This document shows positions 1-8,871 of a DNA stretch of 18,621 nucleotides, piece by piece; position 1 is the stretch's first letter, and each line of letters starts with the position of its first letter. The DNA is taken from NCBI GenBank assembly GCA_031256095.1, contig JAIRRG010000245.1, forward strand, positions 1-18,621. Reading direction: 5' to 3'. The DNA is from Desulfobulbaceae bacterium (lineage in GTDB: Bacteria > Desulfobacterota > Desulfobulbia > Desulfobulbales > Desulfocapsaceae). The notes beneath the pieces are model-generated. The model worked only from the letters and a program-made list of their open reading frames with translations, searched no databases and was not told where the DNA came from. A program made the position numbers and the translations under genes.

Positions 1-478
1 CGTAGTAGCGGATGAGAAATTGCGCGGTCACGGCCCGGCAGGACAACAAGCTTTGGCCGAAACCGGCCGGAGAGCAGTCTGGCAAGTTCTGGACCTGGAT
101 TTGCTCCAGGCTTTTCAGAGCCCACAGGCTTAACGAGAACATCTCTGGATCGCCGTTGCCTTCCTGGGTGGCGGCGAGGAGAGATTCCCGGGTCAGAGTG
201 GCGGCGGCGTAGAGGGCGACATTGTGTCGCAGTCCGAGAAAACTGTCGACAAGTTCTGCCTCTTCCAAGAGTGGTAGGCCGGCGCGGGATGGGCGAAGGA
301 CGGCATTCAGCAGTGTGAATACCTCCAGCTTGTTGACAAAGCGGCGCTTGCTTTTGCGGGCGCCTTTGGCCATAACCTGGACTTTGCCCGCGCCCGGACT
401 GAACAGGGAGACGATGAGATCGGCTTCGCTGTAATCCCGCAGGCCAAGGACGATTGCCTGACAGGAGAATTTTTGCAT
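1..478 (-). CDS. recO: DNA repair protein RecO, N-terminal part (runs off left edge)
   Basis: RecO is a single-strand-binding and annealing mediator of the RecFOR recombinational repair pathway. It helps load RecA on SSB-coated gaps and acts in the cytoplasm. Reading leftward from the ATG at 478-476, about 159 codons stay open to the window edge. The protein begins MQKFSCQAIVLGLRDYSEAD and continues with VSLFSPGAGKVQVMAKGARK, which is the typical OB-fold start of RecO: a (K)AIVL..R.Y.E.D.IV..F motif followed by G(K)....KGARK(S)K.RF. The C-terminal helical and zinc-binding part lies outside the window. The gene follows the RodZ-like gene (stop at 484) by five bases and is probably its co-transcribed partner. 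The identification is firm although no C-terminus is visible. Confidence 0.9.
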   Translation of the reverse strand, partial: MQKFSCQAIVLGLRDYSEADLIVSLFSPGAGKVQVMAKGARKSKRRFVNKLEVFTLLNAVLRPSRAGLPLLEEAELVDSFLGLRHNVALYAAATLTRESLLAATQEGNGDPEMFSLSLWALKSLEQIQVQNLPDCSPAGFGQSLLSCRAVTAQFLIRYY

Positions 479-483
479 GGAGA

Positions 484-1062
484 TCAGCCTGCTTCGTTCA
501 GGGTAACGAGCGGCGCCTTCTTCTTTTCGTTGGCGCGGTGGATGACCTTGCTGGTATTGGGGATGCGGAAATACTGCGGGTGGCTCAGGGAACGCTCCTG
601 CACCAGGTGGATTTTTTCGCGGATGACTGTCACCGGGTTGACCTCAAAATGCCAGCAGAAGACGGCAATCATCACGAGCAGGAAGGCGATTAGAATGAGC
701 AGGGTGACAAGCGGTCGCGGCGGCCCGGCGCTGGCCATGCGGTGGGTTTTCACCGCCTCGTAGATCGCCGAGCCGCCGGTATATCCATCGGCGACGTCTC
801 CGGCCTCTTGCCGTTCCTGACCATACCAATTGACGATCCGCTCATCGTTCAGCCCCAGCGCCTTGGCGTAAATAGCGTAAAAACCACGGGCGAAGGCATG
901 GGCTGGCAGCGCCCGGTAGTCGCCACTTTCCATTGCCCGCAGCATCGCTGGGGCAATACGAGTCTTGTGGCAAAGCTCAGCCACCGTCAGAGCGGCTTCT
1001 TGCCGCCGCTGCCGCAGATATTCCCCCAGACGCTGGGACGGGCTGTCGTCGCTGTCGATCAT
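484..1062 (-). CDS. RodZ-like membrane-anchored helix-turn-helix protein, short form
   Basis: This is a 192-residue protein with an N-terminal HTH domain of the RodZ / HTH_25 type at about residues 10-80 (RLGEYLRQRR, then the helix pair around LTVAEL..KTRIAPAMLRAMESGDY, then AFARGFYAIYAKALGL). One hydrophobic membrane segment follows at about 119-138 (VTLLILIAFLLVMIAVFCW). RodZ proteins link the membrane to the MreB cytoskeleton. The C-terminal periplasmic domain of full RodZ is absent here and only about 50 polar residues follow the membrane span, so a reduced family member is the safest call. I chose the ATG at 1062 because it begins four bases after the upstream SurA gene stops and gives a normal domain start; a longer reading to 1152 would overlap SurA and adds residues unlike the family. 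It lies between surA-like and recO in one leftward unit. Confidence 0.75.
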   Translation of the reverse strand: MIDSDDSPSQRLGEYLRQRRQEAALTVAELCHKTRIAPAMLRAMESGDYRALPAHAFARGFYAIYAKALGLNDERIVNWYGQERQEAGDVADGYTGGSAIYEAVKTHRMASAGPPRPLVTLLILIAFLLVMIAVFCWHFEVNPVTVIREKIHLVQERSLSHPQYFRIPNTSKVIHRANEKKKAPLVTLNEAG

Positions 1063-1066
1063 AACG

Positions 1067-2116
1067 CTACATTTTGCGGATATAGGCATTTTCCCGCAGT
1101 TCTTTTGCCCAGTCAGAAAACGCCCTCTTTGTTTCCATATTGTACATCTCATTCATGATTTGGTTTTTAACTTGGGCGAAATCGTCGGTGGAGTTGGCAG
1201 CGGCACTCTTTTCGGTCGTTTTGCTATCCTCGCGTTCGGTCTTTACCAGTTTCAAGAACTGGAAAGCATCCGGCGTTTCGATAATGCCGCTAATTTCCCC
1301 ATCATGCAAGCCCTTGATTATTGCCAGCATATCCGTGCCCAATTCGTCGGCGGGCAGGGCGCCGAGATTGCCATGGTCAGTGGCGGACGGCAGGTCGGAA
1401 TGCTGGGCGGCCAAGCTGGCGAAATCGCCGCCTCTTTTGACCATTTGATAAATTTTTTCGATGCGTTCCCGCGCTTTTTCCTTGTTTTTGGCCAGCGCCT
1501 TCGGTGGCAGGGCTTTGCCCTCAATGTCGTTCCAGCGGCAGCCAATTTGTTGCAGCGTGTAGATTAGCCTGTCACCGCTTTTTTTCTCTACGCTTGCCTC
1601 GCCGCCCCGGCGCCGCTCATACTCCTCGCGCGCCATCTTATCGGTGATCACCACCCGGTTGTGCAGTTCCTGAGAGATGACTTTGTTCTGTAACAACTGG
1701 CTGCGCAGGGTGTTGCGGTAGATATTTTCATTGACGCCAGATTCGGCGAGACCGGCCAATAACTGTTCCTTGGTGATCTGGTTGCGTTGCAGCACCTGCC
1801 GCATGGCGTCGTCGATTTCCTCTTCCGTTACCTTGAGTTTCAGCTTTTTGGCCTCTTGGGCGATAAGGAATTTATCGATCAAGGAATCGAGGACATCGCC
1901 CTTGACCTGTTGCCGCATCATCTGCCGCTGTTCCGGCGGCAGGGTGGCGTCAATATGGGTGTAGGCGTCTTGGGCCTCGGCGTTCAGTTCGGATTCGGTG
2001 ATGACATCGCTATTGACGACGGCGACAATGCGGTCAACGATTTCCGCTTGGGCGGGCACAAACAGTGTCATCAGGAGGAAAAGGGCGGCGGCAAGTGAGA
2101 AGAGTGAAGGGCGCAT
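1067..2116 (-). CDS. SurA-like periplasmic peptidyl-prolyl cis-trans isomerase / chaperone
   Basis: This is a 349-residue secreted protein. Residues 1-24 form a Sec signal peptide (basic start MRPS, hydrophobic core LAAALFLLMTLFV, cleavage after PAQA). A SurA-N type chaperone domain follows at about 25-165: EIVDRIVAVVNSDVITESEL is a classic SurA/PpiC opening, and the DSLIDKFLIAQEAKKL segment is equally typical. A single parvulin domain spans about 183-293, with FASLAAQHSD and GALPADEL as recognisable pieces. E. coli SurA has two parvulin domains, so this is the one-domain form common outside gammaproteobacteria. It probably helps outer-membrane proteins fold. The start at 2116 was chosen because it places the signal peptide at the N-terminus; the longer open frame to 2593 runs antisense through the thioredoxin gene. 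Confidence 0.88.
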   Translation of the reverse strand: MRPSLFSLAAALFLLMTLFVPAQAEIVDRIVAVVNSDVITESELNAEAQDAYTHIDATLPPEQRQMMRQQVKGDVLDSLIDKFLIAQEAKKLKLKVTEEEIDDAMRQVLQRNQITKEQLLAGLAESGVNENIYRNTLRSQLLQNKVISQELHNRVVITDKMAREEYERRRGGEASVEKKSGDRLIYTLQQIGCRWNDIEGKALPPKALAKNKEKARERIEKIYQMVKRGGDFASLAAQHSDLPSATDHGNLGALPADELGTDMLAIIKGLHDGEISGIIETPDAFQFLKLVKTEREDSKTTEKSAAANSTDDFAQVKNQIMNEMYNMETKRAFSDWAKELRENAYIRKM

Positions 2117-2207
2117 AGAGCAAAATGAAATGAAAGATGGTGGAAAGCTCCCGTTATTGACTTTCAGGAGCAAAAGGATATTGTAAAATCGCCAGCGTGA
2201 ACCAATC

Positions 2208-2236
2208 CTTATACTATAAAGCCAATCATATGCAAA
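2208..2236 (-). promoter_or_regulatory. candidate promoter for the surA-like / RodZ-like / recO unit
   Basis: On the minus strand a TTTGCA (2236-2231) is followed after 17 bases by TATAAG (2213-2208), which resembles a sigma-70 promoter. It lies about 90 bases upstream of the surA-like start in the divergent gap between surA and the thioredoxin gene. The same stretch carries the near-palindrome TATACTATA, so a plus-strand -10 box for the thioredoxin gene may overlap it. This is pattern matching only. Confidence 0.3.
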
Positions 2237-2255
2237 CGCCAAGAGAGGCATGGCA

Positions 2256-2759
2256 ATGAAAAAAATATTTTTGTTCCTTGTTGTTGTCGGCCTGTTTTTA
2301 TCGTCTGTTTTCACGGATGAAGATTCTTTCGTTGCCCAAGCTGCCGTGCAAATGCCCGCCTTTACGCTGCCGGAGGCCGTCAGCGGCCAAGAGGTGAAAA
2401 GCGATGCCTTTGCCGGCAAGGCCATGCTGGTGACTTTTTTCGCCAGTTGGTGTCCAACCTGTTTGCAGGATATCCCGATTTTGGTCAGGATACAGAAGGA
2501 GTTCGCGCCGAAAGGTTTTTCTGTGATTGGTCTGGCGGTTGACCAGAATGGAGCCCAGGATGTGCGCGAACTGATGCGGCAAACGGGTATCAACTTTCCG
2601 GTGTTGATGGCTGATATATCGACCGCCGAGGATTTCGGCGGCGTCTATATGATTCCGGTCTCTTTTCTTGTCAACAAATCCGGCCAGGTGGTGAAAAAAT
2701 ACCCAGGACCGGTGCCGGAAAGCGTGCTGGCGAAAGATATTGGCGGCATTCTTGAGTGA
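2256..2759 (+). CDS. TlpA/ResA-like thioredoxin-fold protein, exported or membrane-anchored
   Basis: This is a 167-residue protein with a hydrophobic N-terminal segment (MKKIFLFLVVVGLFLSSVF) that would act as a signal peptide or anchor, so the catalytic domain should lie in the periplasm. The AlkC-TSA/redoxin-like domain begins near residue 31 (MPAFTLPEAVSGQEV). It has the redox motif W-C-P-T-C with cysteines 66 and 69 and the cis-proline at Pro134 (MIPVSFLVN). Family members reduce disulfides in cytochrome c maturation or in other envelope proteins; the specific partner cannot be told from here. An ATG at 2250 is also possible, but the AGAGAGG at 2242-2248 sits one base before it and seven bases before the ATG at 2256, so 2256 is preferred. 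It is divergent from surA and seems monocistronic. Confidence 0.85.
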   Translation: MKKIFLFLVVVGLFLSSVFTDEDSFVAQAAVQMPAFTLPEAVSGQEVKSDAFAGKAMLVTFFASWCPTCLQDIPILVRIQKEFAPKGFSVIGLAVDQNGAQDVRELMRQTGINFPVLMADISTAEDFGGVYMIPVSFLVNKSGQVVKKYPGPVPESVLAKDIGGILE

Positions 2760-2928
2760 TATTTTGAGGCCAATTTGCGGCCATGCCATTAGGCTATATC
2801 CTTGGGTCGTGCTTTCGGGCTGTGCCTCGGAACACTTTCCCTCTCTTGCCGCGAAAACATTCTGGCGTCATTTTCTGATCAATTTCTGGCATCGCTGCCT
2901 TTATCCGCATGCATGTCTGACTGGTGCA

Positions 2929-2955
2929 GATGGCGGTAGCGCCGCCATCCCTTTT
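2929..2955 (+). terminator. possible rho-independent terminator after the thioredoxin gene
   Basis: An 8-bp perfect stem, GATGGCGG (2929-2936) with CCGCCATC (2942-2949), encloses a five-base loop TAGCG and is followed by CCTTTTC. The stem is strong but the T-run is only four long and starts two bases after the stem. It lies about 170 bases downstream of the thioredoxin stop, so it may serve some other purpose. Confidence 0.45.
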
Positions 2956-3005
2956 CACCGATGACTGTCACGACTCGCCGCTATTTTTTTTGCCATTTGC
3001 AAAAC

Positions 3006-3064
3006 GGTAAAAAATGAATAAGAACTAAAGTGGCGGTGCGGCTTTCCCCCATTCATTTTTTACC
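3006..3064. repeat. perfect 14-bp inverted repeat upstream of proA
   Basis: GGTAAAAAATGAAT at 3006-3019 is repeated as its exact reverse complement at 3051-3064, with 31 bases between. The right arm ends 22 bases before the proA start codon and just before its ribosome-binding site (AAGG at 3077-3080). In RNA it would form a long AT-rich hairpin with a GC-rich loop; in DNA the two arms could be paired binding sites. It is immediately preceded by a smaller hairpin, TTTTGC-CATTT-GCAAAA (2988-3004). The function is unknown. Confidence 0.7.
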
Positions 3065-3086
3065 AACTCTTTGCCCAAGGTGAATC

Positions 3087-4354
<1,268 letters not shown>

Positions 4355-4358
<4 letters not shown>

Positions 4359-5041
4359 AACCTTTCGGCAAACCTTTCGGCAAACCTTTCGGCGAACCAA
4401 TCAGCGAATCCGCCAGTCAGCGCATTGGCCTCTTTGGTGGCACCTTCGATCCCATCCATCTTGGGCATGTCAGGCTGGCACGGCTGGCCATCGCCGGGCA
4501 GCGCTTGGACAAATTGTATTTCCTGCCGGCCTTCGCGCCGCCGCATAAGGAGGGTGTGGAAATCAGCGCTTTTCAGGACCGCGCCGAGATGGTCAGGCTG
4601 GCGCTTGCCGGCGAGGAGAAGATGGGTATTTGCCTGGCGGAAGAACGGTTGCCGTCGCCGTCCTATACTATCGAAACCTTGCGCCATTTGGCCAAAGGAT
4701 GCCTCTCCGGCTGTCAGCTTTTTTTTGTCATCGGTTCCGATTCCCTGTTTGATTTGCCAAATTGGCACGATTATGAGAAAATCCTGACCACGGTCCATTT
4801 TCTCGTGGCGGCGCGGCGAGGATGCGGCGATCTGAGCGGCATGGCGCGGCGGCTTGGTTATCAAATCGACGGCAACCGCTGGTGGCGTCCTGGTAAAAAA
4901 GATATTTTTTTTCTGCCCGGCAATGTCCCCGCTGTCTCATCGTCGGCGCTGCGGGCGGCGCTACGGCGCGGCGAAGAAAGCCCACTGCTACCGCTAACCG
5001 TCGCCGCTTGGTTGAAGGAGCGGCGTTTGTATGAAAAATAA
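4355..5041 (+). CDS. nadD: Nicotinate-nucleotide adenylyltransferase
   Basis: NadD adenylates nicotinate mononucleotide to deamido-NAD in NAD synthesis. The nucleotidyltransferase signature GGTFDPIHLGH lies at about residues 28-38, PAFAPPHKEG follows at about 58-67, FFVIGSDSLFDLPNWHDYEKI is the substrate-binding block, and VSSSALR is the ISSTxIR-like motif near the C-terminus. The only usable start upstream of the signature is a TTG at 4355 that overlaps the proA stop (TTGA); no ATG lies between them. This gives an unusual N-terminal extension of about 24 residues that starts MKPFGKPFGKPFG, encoded by a three-copy 12-bp DNA repeat. If translation starts downstream, a non-standard codon would be needed. 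The proA-nadD pairing is common in Deltaproteobacteria; rsfS, its usual follower, is absent here. Confidence 0.93.
4358..4393 (+). repeat. three tandem copies of a 12-bp repeat at the nadD 5' end
   Basis: The unit AAACCTTTCGGC occurs three times without change at 4358-4369, 4370-4381 and 4382-4393, followed by a partial GAACC. In nadD it reads KPFG-KPFG-KPFG. The unit is four codons long, so gain or loss of a copy keeps the frame. It starts on the last base of the proA stop codon. Confidence 0.92.
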
Positions 5042-5175
5042 GGGCGTGAGATGCTGGCATTTTTATGAAGACGGTACCGGCCAGATAGTGCCACCATCAT
5101 ATTTTTTACTGGTAAACTCAGCATTGTTCGGGTACAGTCTCACCCTTTTTGTGTCCGTCTGTTCTGGTGATGTCG

Positions 5176-5631
5176 ATGAAGGTTGTTCTTGCCAGCCTGA
5201 CGCGGCGGGAGAAATTATTCGCTTTGGCCGATGACGGCTGGTTTCCGTCTGAGGCGGTAAAAACGGGCGGAGTTGCCGCCACCGCTCGCTTGCGTCGTTT
5301 GGATACTACCTCGTGGTCGTTGGCCGGGCGCTTGTGTGTGACGCTCTCTTTGTCCTGTGACCGCTGTGGCCGGGCGGTGCCGTTGCCGGTAGACGACGAA
5401 TTTGTCCACCAAGTCGTTGCCGGAACGAGTGACGGCGAGGCGGACGCAGAAGTCGATGATGAAAACGCCGCCCAGTGGCTGGTCACTGGGTCGGCGCTCG
5501 ATTTGGCCGAAGTGTTTCGGGAAAGGGTGTTGCTCGCTTTGCCGGAAAAGGTGCTGTGCGCTGAAGATTGCCGGGGTTTGTGCGCCGGCTGCGGCGCCGA
5601 TTTGAATCAGGAACCCTGCCGCTGTCAATGA
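5176..5631 (+). CDS. YceD / DUF177 family protein, RpmF-linked
   Basis: This 151-residue protein belongs to the YceD (DUF177) family, which is almost always encoded directly before rpmF and is linked to large-subunit rRNA or ribosome metabolism in several bacteria. Two cysteine groups suggest metal binding: CDRC at 61-64, and a C-terminal cluster with cysteines 128, 132, 136, 139, 148 and 150 (CAEDCRGLCAGCG). The SGDVD-like acidic middle and the LDLAEVFRERVLLALP helix are family-like. The start is uncertain: ATGs at 5170 and 5176 and a TTG at 5149 are in frame. I prefer 5176 because MKVVLASL gives the usual N-terminus and GGTG lies at a workable distance. It is the first gene of the lipid operon, 41 bases ahead of rpmF. 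Confidence 0.85.
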   Translation: MKVVLASLTRREKLFALADDGWFPSEAVKTGGVAATARLRRLDTTSWSLAGRLCVTLSLSCDRCGRAVPLPVDDEFVHQVVAGTSDGEADAEVDDENAAQWLVTGSALDLAEVFRERVLLALPEKVLCAEDCRGLCAGCGADLNQEPCRCQ

Positions 5632-5645
5632 AGCGGCTTTTCATG

Positions 5646-5667
5646 CCGGCCAGGGCCGGTAAGGAGG
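5646..5667 (+). promoter_or_regulatory. hairpin next to the rpmF ribosome-binding site
   Basis: CCGGCC (5646-5651) and GGCCGG (5654-5659) can pair as a compact GC stem (in practice CCGGC with GCCGG around a CAGG loop). It is followed at once by the strong ribosome-binding site AAGGAGG at 5661-5667, eight bases or so from the rpmF ATG. Stacking next to the site could modulate translation; this is a structural observation only. Confidence 0.35.
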
Positions 5668-5671
5668 AAAA

Positions 5672-5860
5672 ATGGCATTACCAAAACGTAGGCATTCCTA
5701 TTCCCGTACCCACAAACGCCGGGCCCATGACGCTTTGACGCCGCCATCCCTGACGCTGTGCCCCGAATGTGGAGAACCGAAAGAACCGCATCGTCTTTGT
5801 GCCGGCTGTGGCAAATACCGGGGACGGACGGTATTCAGTCTCGATGTTGATGTGAAATAG
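5672..5860 (+). CDS. rpmF: 50S ribosomal protein L32, zinc-binding form
   Basis: L32 is a small protein of the large ribosomal subunit. The 62-residue product starts MALPKRRHSYSRTHKRRAHD, the typical basic, Arg/Lys-rich extension with the N-terminal P-K-R-R. It carries a four-cysteine zinc ribbon: Cys30 and Cys33 (CPEC), Cys43 and Cys46 (CAGC). The C-terminal GKYRGRTVF also fits the family. It has the strongest ribosome-binding site in the area (AAGGAGG). Its position between yceD and plsX is the widely conserved arrangement that couples ribosome and membrane-lipid synthesis. Confidence 0.96.
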   Translation: MALPKRRHSYSRTHKRRAHDALTPPSLTLCPECGEPKEPHRLCAGCGKYRGRTVFSLDVDVK

Positions 5861-5869
5861 AGGTTTGCC

Positions 5870-6883
5870 GTGCGGATTGCCCTGGACGCCATGGGCGGAG
5901 ACCGTGGCCCTGATGAACTGGTTTCCGGGGCGCTCTTGGCCATACGTGACGCCGATGTCGAGGTCGTACTGGTTGGCGACGAGACGATGCTGCGATCGGT
6001 ACTCAGCGCCAAAGGCGTGAGCGAAGGCTCGCGCCTATCCGTGACCCACGCCTCGCAAGTTGTCGAGATGCATGACAATGCGGTTGACGCCATTCGCAAG
6101 AAAAGGGATTCGTCGATTCTCGTTGCTTGCAACTTGGTGGCCCGTGGTGAAGCCGCCGCCGTGGTCAGCGCCGGACATTCAGGGGCGACGCTGGCGGCGG
6201 CGGTGCGCAAAATGGGCCGTCTCGAAGGGGTGTCCCGCCCTGGTCTTGCCTCGTTTTTCCCGACGATAAAAAAGCCGGTCGTGCTGATGGATATTGGCGG
6301 CAATGTCGATTGCCGCCCGCGGCATCTGCTGCAATTCGCCATCATGGCGGCGGCTTTTGCCAGTATCCACGAGTGCGAAAACCCACGCATCGGCCTGCTC
6401 AGTATCGGCGAAGAGGCGGGCAAGGGCAACGCCCTGATCAAAGACGCCTATCCACTTTTGGCTGCCAGTTCGCTGAATTTCATCGGCAACGTCGAGGGCC
6501 GCGATATCTTTCAAGGCGATGTTGATGTTGTCGTCTGTGACGGTTTCGTCGGCAATATCTGCCTGAAGGTCAGCGAGGGACTGGCCGCCGCCGCCATGCG
6601 GATGCTCGGTGACGAAATCCGCAAGTCGTTCTGGGCCAAGCTTGGCTACCTTTTGGCCAAACCAGCCTTTCGCGCCTTCAAAAAGCGGGTCGATTATGTT
6701 GAATACGGCGGCGCGCCGATCCTGGGTATTGACGGCGTTGCCTTGGTCTGTCACGGTAAATCCGATGCCGAAACGATTCAAAACGCCATCCTTGTTGCCA
6801 ACAAAATGGTGGTGGGCGGCGTCAATGAACAGATACGCCGTGAAATTTCCGGTGTGCCGCTTGCCGATACCGATGATGAATAA
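5870..6883 (+). CDS. plsX: Phosphate acyltransferase PlsX
   Basis: PlsX makes acyl-phosphate from acyl-ACP, the first committed step of the PlsX/PlsY route to phospholipids; it works at the inner face of the membrane. The 337-residue length is normal. Motifs include IALDAMGGDRGPDE at the N-terminus (residues 3-16), SAGHSGATLAAA near residue 100, a GLLSIGEEAGKGN block, GNVEGRDIFQGDVDVVVCDGF-type residues in the middle, and YGGAPILGIDG near residue 280. The start is a GTG at 5870, nine bases after the rpmF stop, with AGAGG just ahead. In most bacteria fabH and fabD come next; here a 35-base gap leads to an acyl-CoA dehydrogenase instead. Confidence 0.97.
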   Translation: MRIALDAMGGDRGPDELVSGALLAIRDADVEVVLVGDETMLRSVLSAKGVSEGSRLSVTHASQVVEMHDNAVDAIRKKRDSSILVACNLVARGEAAAVVSAGHSGATLAAAVRKMGRLEGVSRPGLASFFPTIKKPVVLMDIGGNVDCRPRHLLQFAIMAAAFASIHECENPRIGLLSIGEEAGKGNALIKDAYPLLAASSLNFIGNVEGRDIFQGDVDVVVCDGFVGNICLKVSEGLAAAAMRMLGDEIRKSFWAKLGYLLAKPAFRAFKKRVDYVEYGGAPILGIDGVALVCHGKSDAETIQNAILVANKMVVGGVNEQIRREISGVPLADTDDE

Positions 6884-6918
6884 ACAGAGTTTGAAGAAGG
6901 CCTGACTGAGGAGGAGTC

Positions 6919-8079
6919 ATGGATTATTTTCTCACCGAACAGCAGCAGATGATTGCCGATACCGCCCGCCAGATCACCGACGAGCGGATCATTCCCCAGC
7001 GGGCTGGATTGGATGAAAGGCACGAGTTTCCCCGCGACATTCTGAACGCCATGGCCCAGGCTGACCTGTTCGCCATTGCCGTGCCGGAGGCGTATGGTGG
7101 GCTGGGTGGCGGTTGCCTGGATATTTGCGTGGCGCTCGAGCAGTTCGGGCGCGGTTGTATCGGCGTTGGTACCGCCTTCGCCGCCAGTTCCTTGGGCATT
7201 TATCCGATCCTGTTCGCTGGTTCGGAAGAGATGAAACAAAAGTACCTGTCGCGAATCGCCACCGGATCAGCTTTCGCCGCCTTTGGCCTGACTGAGGCAA
7301 ACGCCGGTTCCGACGCTTCCGGCATTCGCACCACGGCGGTGAAGGACGGCGACGAGTGGGTGCTGAACGGCACGAAACAGTGGATTACCAACGGCGGCGA
7401 GGCCGATGTCTATACCGTGGTGGCGATTACCGATCGGGCGAAAGGGCCGCGTGGCGCCTCGATGTTCGTGGTTGAAGCCGGCGACCCAGGTTTTTCCTGT
7501 GGCCCGAAGGAAAAGAAGATGGGTATCCGCGCCTCTTCGACGACGGAACTTATTTTTAATAACTGCCGCATCCCGAAAGATCGGCTGATTGGCCGCGAAG
7601 GCACCGGCTTCATTACGGTCATGCGCACCCTTGACGCTTCCCGCCCCGGCATTGGCGCTCTCGGCGTCGGTTTGGCCCAAGGGGCGCTCGATGTCGCCGC
7701 CAGCTACGCCAAGCAGCGGGTGCAGTTCGATAAACCGATCATCGCCTTTCAGGCCATCCAGCATATGCTGGCTGACATGGCGATTGGCGTTGAGGCGGCG
7801 CGCGCATTGATTTACGGCGCCGCCCGTCATATTGACGCCCATCCGAAGGACATGTCAAAGGTATCGTCAATGAGCAAGGTTTTTGCCACCGACATGGCCA
7901 TGAAGGTGACGACTGACGCGGTGCAGGTCTTGGGCGGCTACGGCTATATGATGGAATATCCGGTGGAAAAGATGATGCGCGACGCCAAGATTTTACAAAT
8001 CTACGAAGGCACCAACCAGATTCAGCGCAACGTCATCGGCCAGGAACTGAATAAGGAATACGCCAAGGGCGGGGCATGA
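6919..8079 (+). CDS. Acyl-CoA dehydrogenase (short-chain / butyryl-CoA dehydrogenase-like)
   Basis: This is a 386-residue flavoprotein of the acyl-CoA dehydrogenase family, interconverting acyl-CoA and trans-2-enoyl-CoA with ETF as electron partner. Visible are FGLTEANAGSD (122-132) and KQWITNG (153-159) of the FAD/substrate-binding middle domain, RVQFDKPI (267-274), the QVLGGYGYMMEYP block (336-348), and the catalytic glutamate Glu363 in YEGTNQIQR, the position used by short-chain and butyryl-CoA dehydrogenases. GAGGAGG-like bases before the ATG at 6919 make a strong ribosome-binding site. Its stop overlaps the etfB start (ATGA), so the two should be made in step. It lies where fabH normally stands in a plsX-fab operon. 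Substrate chain length and whether it runs as a dehydrogenase or an enoyl reductase cannot be read from sequence alone. Confidence 0.95.
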   Translation: MDYFLTEQQQMIADTARQITDERIIPQRAGLDERHEFPRDILNAMAQADLFAIAVPEAYGGLGGGCLDICVALEQFGRGCIGVGTAFAASSLGIYPILFAGSEEMKQKYLSRIATGSAFAAFGLTEANAGSDASGIRTTAVKDGDEWVLNGTKQWITNGGEADVYTVVAITDRAKGPRGASMFVVEAGDPGFSCGPKEKKMGIRASSTTELIFNNCRIPKDRLIGREGTGFITVMRTLDASRPGIGALGVGLAQGALDVAASYAKQRVQFDKPIIAFQAIQHMLADMAIGVEAARALIYGAARHIDAHPKDMSKVSSMSKVFATDMAMKVTTDAVQVLGGYGYMMEYPVEKMMRDAKILQIYEGTNQIQRNVIGQELNKEYAKGGA

Positions 8080-8861
8080 TAAAGATTTTCGTCTGTCTCA
8101 AACAGGTGCCTGACACCAAGGACATTCGCCTCGACCCGGTGACCCACACCCTGTCCCGCGAAGGTGTGCAGTCGATCATGAATCCCTACGACGAGCACGC
8201 TTTGGAAGAGGCGGTGCGAATCAAGGAAACCATCGGCGGCGAGGTGACAGCCCTTACCATGGGGCCGCCGCAGGCCGAGGAAATGCTGCGCCTGGCCGTT
8301 TCTTTGGGCGCTGACAAGGCGGTGTTGGTTTCCGACCGTGCCTTTGCCGGCGCCGATACCTGCGCCACCACCTACGCCCTGGCACAGACGCTAAACCATC
8401 TCGGCGGCGCCGATTTAATCCTCTGCGGCAAGCAGGCGATTGACGGCGATACCGCCCAGGTCGGCCCGGGCCTGGCGGTGCGGCTTGATATGCCTTTTGC
8501 CACTTGTGTCCAGAAAATACGAACCATCAATGGCGAAAGCCTAACGGCGGAGCGGATGATGGATGACGGCTACGATGTCGTCGAGCTGAAATTACCGGCT
8601 CTGGTCACCGTGGTGAAAGATATCAACGAGCCACGGGTGCCGTCCTTGAAGGGCAAGATGCGGGCGAAATCGGCGGTTATCACGCGGCTTGCCGCCGCTG
8701 ATATTGGTGCCGACGCCACCCTGTGCGGTTTGGCTGGTTCTCCGACTCAGGTGGCCAAAGTCTTTCCACCGCCAGGCCGGGGTGGCCGGGTAACGCTGGC
8801 CGGTGATCTCGATCAGCAGATTGGCCAGCTTGCCGAGCGCTTGTCAGGCTATTTTTCTTAA
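8076..8861 (+). CDS. etfB: Electron transfer flavoprotein, beta subunit
   Basis: EtfB pairs with EtfA to shuttle electrons for acyl-CoA dehydrogenases. The 261-residue protein has VCLKQVPDT at the start, NPYDEHALEEA (36-46), the SDRAFAGADTCATTYAL stretch (86-102), CGKQAIDGDTAQVGPGLA (117-134) of the nucleotide-binding site, and the recognition-loop region INEPRVPSLKGKMRAK (183-198). From memory, the SDR.FAG.DT.AT.YAL pattern is more typical of the flavin-bifurcating EtfB group of anaerobes (which binds a second FAD) than of the mitochondrial/AMP-binding group; this group assignment is inference. It overlaps the dehydrogenase gene by four bases and is followed by etfA after ten bases. Confidence 0.95.
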   Translation: MIKIFVCLKQVPDTKDIRLDPVTHTLSREGVQSIMNPYDEHALEEAVRIKETIGGEVTALTMGPPQAEEMLRLAVSLGADKAVLVSDRAFAGADTCATTYALAQTLNHLGGADLILCGKQAIDGDTAQVGPGLAVRLDMPFATCVQKIRTINGESLTAERMMDDGYDVVELKLPALVTVVKDINEPRVPSLKGKMRAKSAVITRLAAADIGADATLCGLAGSPTQVAKVFPPPGRGGRVTLAGDLDQQIGQLAERLSGYFS

Positions 8862-8871
8862 ACAGGCGAAG

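Larger units (their letters stand above)
2760..3086. other. 327-base gene-free stretch between the thioredoxin gene and proA
   Basis: No convincing coding sequence, tRNA or known riboswitch was found here. The stretch holds a GC-rich hairpin (2929-2949), a small TTTTGC/GCAAAA hairpin (2988-3004) and a perfect 14-bp inverted repeat (3006-3019 with 3051-3064), listed separately. A TTGCCA at 2990-2995 resembles a -35 box but no good -10 box stands at the right distance. An open frame at 2740-2964 overlaps the end of the thioredoxin gene, has no ribosome-binding site and no family likeness, and is not called. Confidence 0.6.

Noticed and set aside
2740..2964. 74-codon frame after the thioredoxin gene
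   Set aside because: It overlaps the thioredoxin 3' end, lacks a ribosome-binding site and its residues look random; its last part passes through the hairpin at 2929-2949.
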